DNA of 64,000 bases from Weissella uvarum (GTDB taxonomy: Bacteria > Bacillota > Bacilli > Lactobacillales > Lactobacillaceae). Location of the stretch: contig NZ_JAFBEO010000001.1 of the NCBI RefSeq assembly GCF_016908785.1, positions 310,001 through 374,000 of the forward strand, read 5' to 3'. Below are positions 1 to 9,512 of the stretch, in pieces. The notes under the pieces are model-generated. The model did no database searches and was not told the origin of the DNA. It worked only from the letters and a program-made list of their open reading frames with translations. Numbering within the stretch: the stretch's first letter is position 1; each line of letters starts with the position of its first letter. Both the position numbers and the translations under genes were made by a program.

Positions 1-501
1 ACGACCCAAAACTTGAGCTGATGCACCGGCTGAACGAACAAGTTGTCCACCCTTACCAGGCTTCAATTCAATATTGTGAATTTGAGTTCCGTCAGGAATA
101 AGTGATAATGGCAATGCATTTCCGACCTTAAAGTCAGCATCAGGACCAGATTGAACAGTCATACCCACTTCTAATCCCTTTGGTGCCAAGATATATGACT
201 TCACACCGTCTGTGTATTGCAACAAAGCAATGTTAGCTGAACGGTTTGGATCGTATTCGATCGCAACAACCTTAGCTGGAACATCATCTTTGGTACGCTT
301 GAAGTCCACAACACGGTATTGGCGCTTATGTCCACCACCGCGATGGCGAACAGTCATGTGTCCGTAAGAATTACGAGCACCTGTGTTTGACTTTGATTCC
401 AACAAGCTCTTTTCTGGCGTCGTCTTTGTAATTTCTGAAAAATCAGAACTCGTCATGTTACGACGACCATTAGAGGTTGGCTTATACTTCTTGATAGCCA
501 C
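1..501 (-). CDS. rplB: 50S ribosomal protein L2 (partial, N-terminal part)
   Basis: Large-subunit protein that binds 23S rRNA near the peptidyl transferase centre. The visible 167 codons begin [16 protein letters not shown] after a GTG start and include the basic [11 protein letters not shown] stretch and the [12 protein letters not shown] segment typical of L2. The C-terminal part, which carries the residues closest to the catalytic centre, lies beyond the left edge. A GGAGGAAC Shine-Dalgarno sits just upstream of the GTG, and there is no ATG in a position matching the family start. It is the fifth gene of the S10 operon, 16 bases after rplW. Confidence 0.97.
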   Translation of the reverse strand, partial: MAIKKYKPTSNGRRNMTSSDFSEITKTTPEKSLLESKSNTGARNSYGHMTVRHRGGGHKRQYRVVDFKRTKDDVPAKVVAIEYDPNRSANIALLQYTDGVKSYILAPKGLEVGMTVQSGPDADFKVGNALPLSLIPDGTQIHNIELKPGKGGQLVRSAGASAQVLGR

Positions 502-517
502 GCTAAGTTCCTCCTAA

Positions 518-805
518 TTAGTTTTCGTTGAACAATTGAATGTCCTTAGAAGCTGCAGTCAACTTAACAGTTGCCTTCTTGCGCTTCTTAGTGTAACCAG
601 TATAGCGTCCTTGACGCTTAAGCTTACCACGTACGTTTGCTGTATTGATCTTTTCAACCTTTACGTCGAAAATTTCTTCAATAGCGCGCTTGATTTGTGG
701 CTTTGTGGCGCGAACATCAACTTCAAACGTGTAACGCTTTTCATCCAAAACGTTCATCGTTTGTTCAGTGATGACCGGGCGCAAAATGATATCGCGTGCG
801 TCCAT
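518..805 (-). CDS. rplW: 50S ribosomal protein L23
   Basis: 95-residue L23, a 23S rRNA-binding protein at the polypeptide exit tunnel and a docking site for trigger factor and [18 protein letters not shown] at the N-terminus and the basic loop [16 protein letters not shown] (about residues 62-78) are characteristic. The start ATG shares a base with the rplD stop (TAATG), indicating translational coupling, with GGAGG ten bases upstream inside rplD. Confidence 0.97.
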   Translation of the reverse strand: MDARDIILRPVITEQTMNVLDEKRYTFEVDVRATKPQIKRAIEEIFDVKVEKINTANVRGKLKRQGRYTGYTKKRKKATVKLTAASKDIQLFNEN

Positions 806-1428
806 TATGCCAAAACCTCCTCAACTTGTGCCAAAGCTGATTGTACAACAACCAACTTATCATTGTTGATGACGTCAAGAACGTTAACACCCTTAGCAGT
901 CATAACAGTCACGTTTTCTAAGTTACGTGCTGCCAAAGCTGCGTTTGTGTTGTTATCGTCCAAAACGACCAACGTCTTACCATCTACGTTTAAGTTATTC
1001 AAAACGTTCTTGAATTCCTTAGTCTTTGGCGCGTCAAATGACAATGCATCGACAACAACCAAATCTGAATCTTGAACCTTTTGTGATAACACTGACTTCA
1101 ACGCCAAACGGTATGCCTTCTTAGGCATCTTGTAGGCATATGAACGTGGAGTAGGTCCGAAGACAATTCCACCACCACGCCATTGTGGTGAACGGATTGA
1201 TCCTTGACGGGCACGTCCAGTTCCCTTTTGGCGCCATGGCTTCTTACCACCACCAGAAACAGCTGAACGATTCTTAACAGCATGAGTTCCTTGACGCATT
1301 GATGCACGTTGCATCAAAACAGCATCAGTAATAACGCTGTTATTAGGCTCAACGGCGAATACGGCGTCGTTTAATTCAACTTCACCGGCGTTTGAACCGT
1401 CTTGCTTCATTAAAGCAATCTTAGTCAT
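805..1428 (-). CDS. rplD: 50S ribosomal protein L4
   Basis: 207-residue L4, an early-assembly 23S rRNA-binding protein whose long loop lines the exit tunnel. The loop is recognisable at about residues 45-100, with [20 protein letters not shown] followed by [15 protein letters not shown]. In enterobacteria L4 also represses its own operon through the S10 leader; that is not established in Bacilli, though this operon has a structured leader. It lies between rplC and rplW with short spacing. Confidence 0.97.
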   Translation of the reverse strand: MTKIALMKQDGSNAGEVELNDAVFAVEPNNSVITDAVLMQRASMRQGTHAVKNRSAVSGGGKKPWRQKGTGRARQGSIRSPQWRGGGIVFGPTPRSYAYKMPKKAYRLALKSVLSQKVQDSDLVVVDALSFDAPKTKEFKNVLNNLNVDGKTLVVLDDNNTNAALAARNLENVTVMTAKGVNVLDVINNDKLVVVQSALAQVEEVLA

Positions 1429-1452
1429 GTTATATTCCTCCTTTCGTCCTTA

Positions 1453-2079
1453 TTACTTAGCTTTGATTGAGTTCTTAACAGTAACAAGTGACTTGTTGGC
1501 ACCAGGTACATTACCCTTGATCAAGATCACGTTGTTTTCAGTATCAACGCGAACGATTTGTAGGTTTTGAACAGTACGCTTGTGGTTACCCATGCGTCCA
1601 GGCAACTTCTTACCCTTGAACACACGATTGATAATGGCACCCATTGAACCTGGGCGACGGTGGTAACGAGAACCGTGAGCCATAGGTCCACGTCCTTGTC
1701 CATCCTTCTTAATGTTACCTTGGTAACCATGACCCTTTGTGATTCCAGTTACGTCAACAGCTTCACCTTCGGCAAAAATATCAACCTTAACTTCATCCCC
1801 AACATTGTATTCTCCCTCAGCGTCGCGGATTTCACGAATGTAGCGCTTAGGGGTCGTGTTTGCCTTAGCGGCGTGACCTTGCTCAGGTTTGTTGCTCAAA
1901 ACGGCACGCTTGTCTTCCAAACCAAGTTGAATTGCGCTGTAACCATCGTTTTCCAAAGTCTTAACTTGGAGTACGACGTTTGGCGTTGCTTCAACCACAG
2001 TAACTGGAATAAGCTCACCATTCTCAGTGAATACCTGAGTCATGCCGACTTTGCGGCCTAAGATACCCTTAGTAGTCAT
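1453..2079 (-). CDS. rplC: 50S ribosomal protein L3
   Basis: 208-residue L3, one of the first proteins to bind 23S rRNA, reaching toward the peptidyl transferase centre. [17 protein letters not shown] is the family N-terminus. The central extension [19 protein letters not shown] (about residues 128-146) is the part that contacts the catalytic RNA. Second gene of the S10 operon, about 80 bases after rpsJ and 24 bases before rplD. Confidence 0.97.
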   Translation of the reverse strand: MTTKGILGRKVGMTQVFTENGELIPVTVVEATPNVVLQVKTLENDGYSAIQLGLEDKRAVLSNKPEQGHAAKANTTPKRYIREIRDAEGEYNVGDEVKVDIFAEGEAVDVTGITKGHGYQGNIKKDGQGRGPMAHGSRYHRRPGSMGAIINRVFKGKKLPGRMGNHKRTVQNLQIVRVDTENNVILIKGNVPGANKSLVTVKNSIKAK

Positions 2080-2159
2080 GACTATCTCCTTTATAAATGT
2101 AATCTATTATTTTTGGTCAGTTAAATGCTTAACCAGGCAAAATGAGTTTGTAATGTTAA

Positions 2160-2468
2160 TTACAACTTGATTTCAATATCAACACCACTTGGCAATTCAA
2201 GCTTTGACAAAGCATCAACTGTCTTTGAAGTTGGATTCATGATATCGATCAAACGCTTGTGTGTGCGCATTTCGAATTGTTCACGTGAATCCTTATTCTT
2301 ATGTGGTGAACGTAACACCGTGTAAAGTGTACGTTCTGTAGGCAATGGAATTGGACCTGAAATTTCAGCACCAGTCCGGTTTGCCGTCTCAACAATCTTT
2401 TCTGCAGATGCGTCCAAGATTTCGTGCTCGTATGCCTTCAAACGGATACGAATCTTCTTATTTGCCAT
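2160..2468 (-). CDS. rpsJ: 30S ribosomal protein S10
   Basis: 102-residue S10 of the 30S head, also the NusE transcription antitermination factor. The start chosen is [16 protein letters not shown] at 2468, preceded by GGGAGAA, which matches the family length. The frame stays open upstream to 2594, but that extension is the structured leader read as codons and resembles no S10 protein. First gene of the S10 operon. Confidence 0.97.
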   Translation of the reverse strand: MANKKIRIRLKAYEHEILDASAEKIVETANRTGAEISGPIPLPTERTLYTVLRSPHKNKDSREQFEMRTHKRLIDIMNPTSKTVDALSKLELPSGVDIEIKL

Positions 2469-2525
2469 GATAAAAATTCTCCCTTCGTCCATATTGGAAT
2501 ATGAAACTAACTCCGTGGAAACTAC

Positions 2526-2583
2526 CGACACCCCATCAAGATTCCATGGCCTGGATCTCGTGGCAATGCTGCCGGGTGTGTCG
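2526..2583 (-). promoter_or_regulatory. Structured leader of the S10 operon, predicted three-way junction
   Basis: Read on minus, CGACAC with a following CCC (2574-2583) pairs with GGG and GTGTCG (2526-2534), leaving one bulged base. Inside are two hairpins: GGCA-GCAT-TGCC (2562-2573) and a GATCCA/TGGAATC helix (2540-2557). The segment is much more GC-rich than nearby intergenic DNA and ends about 60 bases before the rpsJ start. Autogenous control by a ribosomal protein is an inference by analogy; I cannot assign it to a described family. Confidence 0.6.
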
Positions 2584-2621
2584 CAACCTCCCACATCATC
2601 GCTGTGTGTTTTTTAGACACT

Positions 2622-2647
2622 ATTGTACTGGGTAAGTGCCCAGTCAA
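2622..2647 (-). promoter_or_regulatory. Candidate S10-operon promoter
   Basis: A perfect-looking TTGACT (2642-2647) and TACAAT (2622-2627) are present on minus, but they are only 14 bases apart. With normal 17-base spacing the -35 would be the weak TAATTG at 2645-2650. A perfect inverted repeat, ACTGGG-N6-CCCAGT (2627-2644), fills the spacer. The position, about 30 bases before the leader helix, fits the start of the S10 transcript. Confidence 0.5.
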
Positions 2648-2839
2648 TTAGCGTACTTGAATATAATACACAATATCAGCCTAAATAACAAGCTTTTTAT
2701 CAGATAAATTCAAATCGTTTAACTAAAGTTGTTATCCGGTTTTTTCAAATTTATGATGATAGCGTTTCCTTACCAAATAAATTATATTCCTTTATATAGG
2801 AAGAAAAGTGATTTAATGTGAAACATTTCGAAATTTCAC

Positions 2840-2868
2840 CTGACTTTTTATTTGTAATGGATTAAACT
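2840..2868 (+). promoter_or_regulatory. Candidate promoter of the polyprenyl synthase gene
   Basis: CTGACT (2840-2845) and TAAACT (2863-2868) are separated by exactly 17 bases on plus, about 60 bases before the ATG. The rest of 2648-2927, between the S10 promoter and this gene, is AT-rich with no other clear feature. Confidence 0.5.
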
Positions 2869-2927
2869 AGTATTTATGGCGAGTAAGCATAACAATATCA
2901 CTTAGAACCAAAGGAGTTCGATTATCA

Positions 2928-3929
2928 ATGCAAGATAATTCTATTCAACTAAACGCCATTTGGAATGATTTCCCATCTGTACAATCAGACCTACGGGAAG
3001 TACTAGATGTCATCCAAACTCATATCAATGCTAAAAATGCAGAAGTGCAAGACGCCTTGATTGAGATGATGACCACCGGCGGTAAATTATTAAGACCTGC
3101 ATTAACGCTATTAATCGGGCAACTCACAACCAATAACCATGATGACCTTGTCCACTTAGCTGCGACCGTGGAAATGCTACATACTGCCACGTTAGTACAT
3201 GATGACATTATTGATAGTTCATCCACTCGCCGACACCATCCTTCAATCCAAGCACGCTTTGGTCAGGATGTTGCTGTCTACGCGGGAGACTATCTTTTTT
3301 CAGCAACGTTTAGCACGTTAGCAAATCATACGCACGATTTAGAGACCGGACGAAAAGCAACCACCTATTTAGAACAAATTCTAAATGGGGAATTGATGCA
3401 ACGCTCCCATTATTATCAATTAGACTTACCCATCGAGACCTATCTTGAACAAATTTCTGGTAAGACTGCGGCCTTGTTTGAATTAGCTGCACAATTAGGT
3501 CTATCAACCAATCAAGACAAGACCGAAGCAGATAAAGCACTCGAACCAAAAGCCATTGCCTTTGCTTACAATCTAGGTATGGCTTTCCAAATCTTAGATG
3601 ATTTACTAGATTATCGTGATGATAGCGAAACATTAGGTAAGCCAACTTTGAATGACATGCGTGAGGGTATTTATTCAGCGCCATTAATTTTCGCCATTCA
3701 ACGCAGTCCTCAAGTAAAAGACATTCTAAATCACCGTGAAAAAATCACAGATGCCGAAAGTCAAAAAGTAGCGGATCTTGTGCATACATCAGGCGCTTTT
3801 GATGAAGCAACTGAGTTAGCCGTTGATTACACTGATAAAGCATTAGATTTACTTGATCAGTTCCCAGAAGGACAATCTAAAGATATCTTAACTGATATTA
3901 GCGAGCGTCTGCTACATCGTAATGTATAA
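2928..3929 (+). CDS. Long-chain polyprenyl diphosphate synthase (heptaprenyl-type, large subunit)
   Basis: 333-residue trans-prenyltransferase that extends allylic diphosphates with isopentenyl diphosphate to make quinone side chains or a related long lipid. It has GGKLLRP (51-57), the first Asp-rich motif DDIID (92-96) and the second DDLLD (224-228). The residue five before the first motif is Ala, the small type seen in long-chain enzymes. AAAGGAG lies upstream. No small partner subunit or menaquinone gene is nearby, so exact chain length and use stay open. Single-gene unit closed by a shared terminator. Confidence 0.9.
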   Translation: MQDNSIQLNAIWNDFPSVQSDLREVLDVIQTHINAKNAEVQDALIEMMTTGGKLLRPALTLLIGQLTTNNHDDLVHLAATVEMLHTATLVHDDIIDSSSTRRHHPSIQARFGQDVAVYAGDYLFSATFSTLANHTHDLETGRKATTYLEQILNGELMQRSHYYQLDLPIETYLEQISGKTAALFELAAQLGLSTNQDKTEADKALEPKAIAFAYNLGMAFQILDDLLDYRDDSETLGKPTLNDMREGIYSAPLIFAIQRSPQVKDILNHREKITDAESQKVADLVHTSGAFDEATELAVDYTDKALDLLDQFPEGQSKDILTDISERLLHRNV

Positions 3930-3932
3930 ATT

Positions 3933-3970
3933 AAAAAGCCTTAATGCAGTTTTGCATTAAGGCTTTTTTT
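3933..3970. terminator. Bidirectional intrinsic terminator
   Basis: Sixteen-base stem AAAAAGCCTTAATGCA with GTTT loop, A-run on one side and T-run on the other. It serves the plus-strand polyprenyl synthase gene and the minus-strand tsaD, whose stop overlaps its edge. Confidence 0.92.
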
Positions 3971-4994
3971 AATCATCTAAATAATCAAATTCAAGGGCTG
4001 GATTAGCATTTAACGTTAAATCAGCCCGCTTACCGTGACGATAAGCAATATCACCAGCAGCGCCAATCATGGCTCCATTATCACCAGCCAAGGCAATCGG
4101 AACTGGAATAAAGCGTGTTTTTGGAAAATGTTGCATCATTTCAGTTAATCCATCACGTAGGCCTTGATTAGCAGCAACCCCACCAGCCACAATAAATGAC
4201 TTAACCGGGTATTCCGTTAAGGCCCGTTGTGTTTTAGTAACCAACACTTCAACAACAGCATCTTGAAAACTAGCGGCAAGATTATCCAGATTAACTTGCT
4301 CACCCCGTTGCTCCGCATTATGCATTAAATTAATGACCGCACTTTTCAAACCTGAGAAAGAAAAATCGAAATTATCTTCATGTAACATGGCCCGTGGCAA
4401 ATCATATGTTGGTGTACCACGGTGTGCCATTTCATCAAGTGTCTTTCCGGATGGATATTGCAAGCCCATTGTCCGGCCAACCTTATCATAACATTCTCCA
4501 GCAGCATCATCTCGCGTATCACCTATTACGAGATATTCATACTCGGAACGCATCAAAACTAACTCAGTATGCCCCCCTGAAACCATTAAGGCCAGGGCAG
4601 GATATTGAATTGGTTCAACAAAATTAGCTGCACTAATGTGTCCAGCTAAATGAATTACGGGTACCAATGGTAATTGATGGGCCCATGCAATCGTCTTAGC
4701 CGCCGTAACACCAATTAACAAAGCTCCCACTAATCCAGGTCCTTGTGTCACAGCAATCGCAGTCAAATCATCATATGTCATCCCTGCATCGGTCAATGCT
4801 GCATCGGCTAGCACCGTCACTTGTTCAATGTGATGTCGGCTAGCGACTTCCGGCACAATGCCACCAAAACGTTGATGCGATTTAATTTGCGTTGCCGTTT
4901 CTAAGCTGACAATCTCATGACCATTTTTTACAATTGCGACACTCGTTTCATCTGCACTTGATTCAAATGCCATCACTAAACGATCTTCTGCCAT
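3969..4994 (-). CDS. tsaD: tRNA N6-adenosine threonylcarbamoyltransferase TsaD
   Basis: Catalytic subunit that transfers threonylcarbamoyl from TC-AMP to A37 of ANN-decoding tRNAs (t6A), acting with TsaB and TsaE. 341 residues, normal for the family. The metal site HLAGH is at 115-119, MVSGGHTEL follows, and [14 protein letters not shown] is near the C-terminus. The N-terminal motif is ESSADETS where many homologues have ETSCDETA. AAAGAAAGGTG precedes the ATG. Last gene of tsaB-rimI-rimI-tsaD; TsaC is elsewhere in the window at 52.6 kb. Confidence 0.96.
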   Translation of the reverse strand: MAEDRLVMAFESSADETSVAIVKNGHEIVSLETATQIKSHQRFGGIVPEVASRHHIEQVTVLADAALTDAGMTYDDLTAIAVTQGPGLVGALLIGVTAAKTIAWAHQLPLVPVIHLAGHISAANFVEPIQYPALALMVSGGHTELVLMRSEYEYLVIGDTRDDAAGECYDKVGRTMGLQYPSGKTLDEMAHRGTPTYDLPRAMLHEDNFDFSFSGLKSAVINLMHNAEQRGEQVNLDNLAASFQDAVVEVLVTKTQRALTEYPVKSFIVAGGVAANQGLRDGLTEMMQHFPKTRFIPVPIALAGDNGAMIGAAGDIAYRHGKRADLTLNANPALEFDYLDD

Positions 4995-5008
4995 TTTTTC
5001 ACCTTTCT

Positions 5009-5434
5009 TTATAGGAAATAATCCATTAACAACGCATCTTCAACTGGGTTATGATAATAATCTTTACGGCGATGGTAAACATTAAATCCCAATTTTTGAT
5101 AAACGTGTTGTGCGACTTCATTTGAAACACGCACTTCTAATAAGATTCGCGTTCCCGGCGGAAACTGATTAAACCATTCCATTAATAAGAGTTGTCCTAA
5201 CCCGCGACCTTGAAAAGCACTTTTGACAGCAACATTACTAATAGATAATTCATCAATAATCAATGTTCCGCCCACAAAAGCGACTGGCTCACCGTGTTCT
5301 TCTAAAACTAGATAATGCGTATGCCGGCTTGCTAAATCACGTTCAAAACTTTCCAAGGGCCAAGGCTTTTCTTGGTATGCATCCTTGGCAATTTCAAATA
5401 ATTCAGTTGCATCTTTTGGTTCACGAAATTCCAT
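5009..5434 (-). CDS. rimI: Ribosomal protein S18 alanine N-acetyltransferase (RimI type)
   Basis: 141-residue GNAT-fold acetyltransferase. The acetyl-CoA loop QGRGLG is at 75-80 and the C-terminal [16 protein letters not shown] matches the RimI subgroup, which acetylates the N-terminus of ribosomal protein S18. It begins right at the stop of the upstream GNAT gene and ends 14 bases before tsaD. The place between tsaB and tsaD is the classic rimI position. Of the two tandem copies this one is the more typical RimI. Confidence 0.88.
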   Translation of the reverse strand: MEFREPKDATELFEIAKDAYQEKPWPLESFERDLASRHTHYLVLEEHGEPVAFVGGTLIIDELSISNVAVKSAFQGRGLGQLLLMEWFNQFPPGTRILLEVRVSNEVAQHVYQKLGFNVYHRRKDYYHNPVEDALLMDYFL

Positions 5435-6015
5435 TAATTCATTCCTCGACCAAGCTGTTTCTTTGAAAAGACTTGCGCCATATCGTAAGCATTGCGTTGT
5501 GGCCCATAATAGTTTCGCCGTTCGCGTATAATTTGGAAATCAAATTTTTCATACAACTTAATGGCCCGTTCATTTGTTGTTTCAACTTCTAAGGACAAAC
5601 GTTGAAAATGATTTTGTTTCGTTAACGTTATTAAATATGATAAGAAAAACGTACCAATTTCACGTCCTTGCCAATGTGGGGAGACCGTTAAATTAGCCAA
5701 ATGAACCTCCCGAATTCCTGGGCGAAACGCTGCCCCCATAAAGCCCACTAAAGAATTCGTTTCCGGCTGGCGCAAAACAACGTATAAACGTTCGCGCGTT
5801 CGATTTAATTCATGTTCAAAAATACGACGCGGCCATGGATCGTCGCCGGCATAAGCTTCACGTTCAATCGCTTGCATATCATCGATATCAGCCATAGTTG
5901 CCCGCATCATCACAAATTCAAAACCATTAATTTGCACCGATTGCCGAAACTCTTTTAATTCTTTAGGAATCGGATGCGTATGCCAATAAACCAATTCATT
6001 AAATCTTTTCCACAT
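5434..6015 (-). CDS. RimI-like GNAT acetyltransferase, second copy
   Basis: 193-residue GNAT protein with an N-terminal extension before the acetyltransferase fold. The core has QGREIG as its acetyl-CoA loop and YEKFDFQIIRERRNYY near the end. I take ATG at 6015 (MWKRFNELVYWH), inside the end of tsaB, because longer versions run further into tsaB with no ribosome site. Tandem RimI-like genes between tsaB and tsaD occur in other lactobacilli. The substrate cannot be told from sequence. Confidence 0.82.
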   Translation of the reverse strand: MWKRFNELVYWHTHPIPKELKEFRQSVQINGFEFVMMRATMADIDDMQAIEREAYAGDDPWPRRIFEHELNRTRERLYVVLRQPETNSLVGFMGAAFRPGIREVHLANLTVSPHWQGREIGTFFLSYLITLTKQNHFQRLSLEVETTNERAIKLYEKFDFQIIRERRNYYGPQRNAYDMAQVFSKKQLGRGMN

Positions 6016-6727
6016 AATCTGTTGTACCTGCATCAGGATTAGCTTTAGCCCAATCAGCTTCAGCCTGCGATAAGCGATGATAATTTGGCACAAAACGATG
6101 AATATCGTCCATATTCGTTAACACTTGCTTTGGGTCAACTAAGTTTGGCAAATGTGCCGCATGTGGTAAGGTGTCCGTCACAAACCGTGCATCAGGGAAC
6201 GCATCCAAAATGTCCGTTTTGAAAGGTGCATATTCACCCGCAAAAACAATCGCATTTTGAACTTGTCCTAATTGTTCCAATAAAGCCGCCACATTCGTAT
6301 GCGCATCAGCTAATACATTTTCTAAATGTCCCTGGCGCCATTGGTAAGCACCCGCATAAATATTATGATTACGCGCATCCATCATTGGCACAATTAACGC
6401 TTCCGTTTGATCGGCATTACTAGCCAACAAAGCTAAACTTGAAACACCCGCCAAAGCAATCTTTAACGTAAAAGCTAACGTCTTTGCTGTTGTTACCCCA
6501 ATCCGCAAGCCTGTATATGATCCTGGTCCTTGACTGACGACTACTCGCGTTAAATCTTGAGGCCGCCAACCGACACCTTGCACCAATTCATCAATAAATG
6601 GCATCAATTGCGTTGAATGATTGCGTGCCACATTTGCTTCACGTTGTGCCAATAATTGTTCATCCTCAAAAATGGCAACACTAAGCGCCTGATTACTCGT
6701 ATCAAACGCAATTGTTCTTTCAACCAT
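5999..6727 (-). CDS. tsaB: tRNA t6A biosynthesis protein TsaB
   Basis: 242-residue paralogue of TsaD that forms the TsaB-TsaD scaffold needed for t6A. FDTSNQALSVAI at the start and SQGPGSYTGLRIGVTTAKTL (about residues 65-84) are diagnostic of the ASKHA fold in this branch. First gene of the operon; its last bases overlap the next gene. An AAGGGGGCAAGC ribosome site precedes the ATG. Confidence 0.95.
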   Translation of the reverse strand: MVERTIAFDTSNQALSVAIFEDEQLLAQREANVARNHSTQLMPFIDELVQGVGWRPQDLTRVVVSQGPGSYTGLRIGVTTAKTLAFTLKIALAGVSSLALLASNADQTEALIVPMMDARNHNIYAGAYQWRQGHLENVLADAHTNVAALLEQLGQVQNAIVFAGEYAPFKTDILDAFPDARFVTDTLPHAAHLPNLVDPKQVLTNMDDIHRFVPNYHRLSQAEADWAKANPDAGTTDYVEKI

Positions 6728-6788
6728 GCTTGCCCCCTTAAATCGTTACTTCATTAACCTATTTTTAATCATTTAGACCTCAGACATT

Positions 6789-6827
6789 AAAAAAACCAAC
6801 TTGTCTGATACTTCTCAACAAACAAGT
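6789..6827 (-). terminator. Intrinsic terminator after galE
   Basis: On minus, ACTTGTTTG pairs with CAGACAAGT (one G-T pair) and is followed by seven T. It closes the tmk-to-galE unit before tsaB. Confidence 0.82.
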
Positions 6828-6843
6828 CAGTCATCGCACCGTT

Positions 6844-7836
6844 TTAACGGTCTTCATAACCATGTGGGTGCTTTTGATGCCAAGTCCAAGCCGTCTTGAT
6901 AATATCTTCAACGTTCTCGTACTGTGGTTGCCAACCCAAAATTTCACGCGCTTTATCTGACGAAGCCACTAATGAATCTGGATCGCCCACACGCCGTGGA
7001 CCCACTTCCGCTGGAATTTCTTTTCCAGTTGCTTTGCGGGCTGCTTCTACCATTTCCTTAACAGAATACCCATTGGCTGATCCAAGATTAAATTGATTTG
7101 ACGGATTACCATCAGCCAAATAATCTAAAGCTTCAATATGGGCATCGGCTAAGTCCATTACATGCACATAGTCACGAACATTAAAGCCATCCGGTGTATT
7201 GTAGTCATCACCATACATCATAATCTTATCGCGTTCGCCTAAGGCAACTTGTAAAATAATTGGCACCAAATGCGTTTCCGTTGGGTGATCTTCCCCAATT
7301 GAACCATCCGCTTTTGCACCAGCAACATTAAAGTAACGTAAGGCGACCCACTTCAACCCATAAGCTTCATCAGCCCAACGCATAATATGTTCCATTTGTA
7401 GCTTTGATTCACCATAAGGGTTAATCGGATTCTGTGGTGTTGTTTCGACAATTGGGTTATCTTCTGGAATACCATAAGTTGCCGCTGTTGATGAAAAGAC
7501 GATGTTCTTGACATCATGTTTTAACATCACTTCGAGCAAATTAATCATACCACCCGTATTATTATCAAAATACTTCAAGGGATCCGCCATTGATTCAGGC
7601 ACAATTGATGAGGCCGCAAAATGTACAACTTGATCAATTGGCTCTTGATCAAACACTTCGTTCAAGGCCGCCTTATCCCGAATGTCCACTTCATAAAATG
7701 GTACGTTAGCTGGCACAGCTTTTCTATGGCCAGTTAATAGATTATCAACGACCACCACATCACGGTTAGCAGCTAATAAACGGTCCACCATATGTGATCC
7801 GATATATCCTGCTCCCCCTAAGACTAAAGTTGCCAT
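6844..7836 (-). CDS. galE: UDP-glucose 4-epimerase
   Basis: 330-residue short-chain dehydrogenase/reductase enzyme that interconverts UDP-glucose and UDP-galactose in the Leloir pathway and supplies galactose for surface polysaccharide. NAD-binding GGAGYIG is at 7-13, SST at 115-117, and the catalytic pair is Tyr141/Lys145 (YGESK). It stands without galK or galT, at the end of the tmk unit, 43 bases after the thioesterase gene. That suggests a housekeeping or cell-envelope role rather than inducible galactose use. Confidence 0.95.
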   Translation of the reverse strand: MATLVLGGAGYIGSHMVDRLLAANRDVVVVDNLLTGHRKAVPANVPFYEVDIRDKAALNEVFDQEPIDQVVHFAASSIVPESMADPLKYFDNNTGGMINLLEVMLKHDVKNIVFSSTAATYGIPEDNPIVETTPQNPINPYGESKLQMEHIMRWADEAYGLKWVALRYFNVAGAKADGSIGEDHPTETHLVPIILQVALGERDKIMMYGDDYNTPDGFNVRDYVHVMDLADAHIEALDYLADGNPSNQFNLGSANGYSVKEMVEAARKATGKEIPAEVGPRRVGDPDSLVASSDKAREILGWQPQYENVEDIIKTAWTWHQKHPHGYEDR

Positions 7837-7879
7837 ATTTTTCCTCCTATGACGCCGTATATTCTGAATTAATTATCAC

Positions 7880-8632
7880 TCAATTTGCGTTAGTTGTCCA
7901 ATCTAGCACGGCCTGTGCAGATAAGTGCCCATCGGCAAAACGAATTTCGTGAACCGTCTGTTGCGCCACTGGATCAACCGCCGCTTGAGAAGTAATGGTA
8001 TCCTTTTGACCAACTTCTTTATCAAAACGAATTGCAATATGCTTCACTTCATGCTGATTTAAAAAATCAAAATCAAGCGCATTAATCATCCAGTCAAAGT
8101 AGCGTGAATTATTAACATGCTGATTAAAATCAATATCCGTATAACGCACCGTAAAATCAGCCGCATGCGTAATTTGATCTGCTGTCAGCTCAGGGATAGC
8201 ATCAACACCACGCTTAATGCGCTTTACCAACGTTGGCTCATAACATGCCACCATGTCTTGCGGAATCTTGGTGATTTTACGCTTGTTCATGTCCATTAAT
8301 GCAAATAAAGCATGCGCTTGCACAATAGCATTTCCATCTGCATCAATCATATTGAAATCACGCTTAGCAAAGTAATTATTAAACTCACGCGCAGTCGTAC
8401 TCAAGGTGATTTCTTCATTCTCACGTGGTCGCCGAATAATATCGACTTGATATTCCAAAATAATCCAACCTAATCCCAAACTATGGACATAGGCATCTCC
8501 TACGTTCAATGCTTCTGATTGGGCATTTGACACAATCATCATGACACTAAAAATCATTGGAATACTAATTTGTTGTGTCATGTCACACTCATCATATTCG
8601 ACAATGTGTGGCATTTCAAAAGTAGATGCCAT
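7880..8632 (-). CDS. Acyl-ACP thioesterase
   Basis: 250-residue double-hotdog thioesterase of the FatA/FatB-like bacterial family, which releases fatty acids from acyl carrier protein. YDECDMTQQISI starts the first hotdog. The second repeats the pattern with YTDIDFNQHVNNSRYFDW (about 162-179), carrying the conserved Asn and His of the active site. Its start meets the rsmI stop. No fatty-acid synthesis gene is nearby, so the pathway link comes from the family alone. Confidence 0.9.
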   Translation of the reverse strand: MASTFEMPHIVEYDECDMTQQISIPMIFSVMMIVSNAQSEALNVGDAYVHSLGLGWIILEYQVDIIRRPRENEEITLSTTAREFNNYFAKRDFNMIDADGNAIVQAHALFALMDMNKRKITKIPQDMVACYEPTLVKRIKRGVDAIPELTADQITHAADFTVRYTDIDFNQHVNNSRYFDWMINALDFDFLNQHEVKHIAIRFDKEVGQKDTITSQAAVDPVAQQTVHEIRFADGHLSAQAVLDWTTNAN

Positions 8633-9510
8633 TACTTTTCCTCCTCATATGCTTGGTACAATGTTTGTCGATCTAATTGACGCGCTTTGGCAATCTGCTT
8701 AACCGCTGCTGTCGTTTTCAACCCTGAAGCAACCAAAGCCTTGACTGCTTCAATTGGGGTTAATTCGGCCAAAGGGTCTGTTTTTTCTTGAGCTGCTTGT
8801 CGCCCAGTACCGCCGCCAAGCATAATCACAAATTCACCCCTGACTTCATTCTGCTGCGCCCATTCAGCAACTTCCTTAGCCGTTCCTCGAATGAACTCTT
8901 CATACTTTTTCGTCAATTCTCGGGCCAAACAAACCGGACGTTCATCACCAACCACTTGTTGGATATTGGCAAGGGTCTTAGCCAGACGATGCGGAGCTTC
9001 ATAAAATAGCATTGTTTCTGGTTGGGGGGCAATCTGTTCCAAAGCAGCAATCTGTTCTGTCTGTTTCCGCGGTAAGAAACCATAAAAAGTAAATGGCTGA
9101 GGTGAAAGACCTGAAGCAATCAAAGCTGTAATCCCAGCGCTCGCTCCAGGCAATGGCACAACTGTAATATCAGCTGCAAGGGCTGCTTGAACTAATTCAT
9201 GACCTGGATCAGAAATCGATGGCATCCCCGCATCAGAAACTTGTGCAATATTCATTCCGGTCACTAGCTTTTCAACTAACTCTGGAATCCGAGCTTCTTT
9301 ATTATGTTCGTGAAACGAAATTTGCTTCGTTTCAATTTCAAACTGATTTAATAACTGCTGTGTATGCCGTGTATCTTCAGCAGCAATTAAATCGACATCC
9401 CTTAAGGTCTTAATCGCCCGAAAAGTCATGTCATCTAAATTACCAATTGGGGTCGGCACTAAATACAAAGTCCCCATGGTTTGTGTTGTATAACTACGTT
9501 GTTGTTGCAT
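8632..9510 (-). CDS. rsmI: 16S rRNA (cytidine-1402-2'-O)-methyltransferase
   Basis: 292-residue tetrapyrrole-methylase-fold enzyme that 2'-O-methylates C1402 in the 30S decoding centre. GTLYLVPTPIGNLDDMTFRA, AAEDTRHT and SDAGMPSISDPG (about 90-101) are hallmarks. A helical C-terminal tail is present. It starts three bases after holB, as in many Firmicutes where rsmI follows holB and the YaaQ gene. Confidence 0.95.
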   Translation of the reverse strand: MQQQRSYTTQTMGTLYLVPTPIGNLDDMTFRAIKTLRDVDLIAAEDTRHTQQLLNQFEIETKQISFHEHNKEARIPELVEKLVTGMNIAQVSDAGMPSISDPGHELVQAALAADITVVPLPGASAGITALIASGLSPQPFTFYGFLPRKQTEQIAALEQIAPQPETMLFYEAPHRLAKTLANIQQVVGDERPVCLARELTKKYEEFIRGTAKEVAEWAQQNEVRGEFVIMLGGGTGRQAAQEKTDPLAELTPIEAVKALVASGLKTTAAVKQIAKARQLDRQTLYQAYEEEK

Positions 9511-9512
9511 GC

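Noticed and set aside
2469-2594. In-frame extension of rpsJ by 42 codons
   Set aside because: It covers the structured leader, matches no S10 protein, and the internal ATG at 2468 has the ribosome site and family start.
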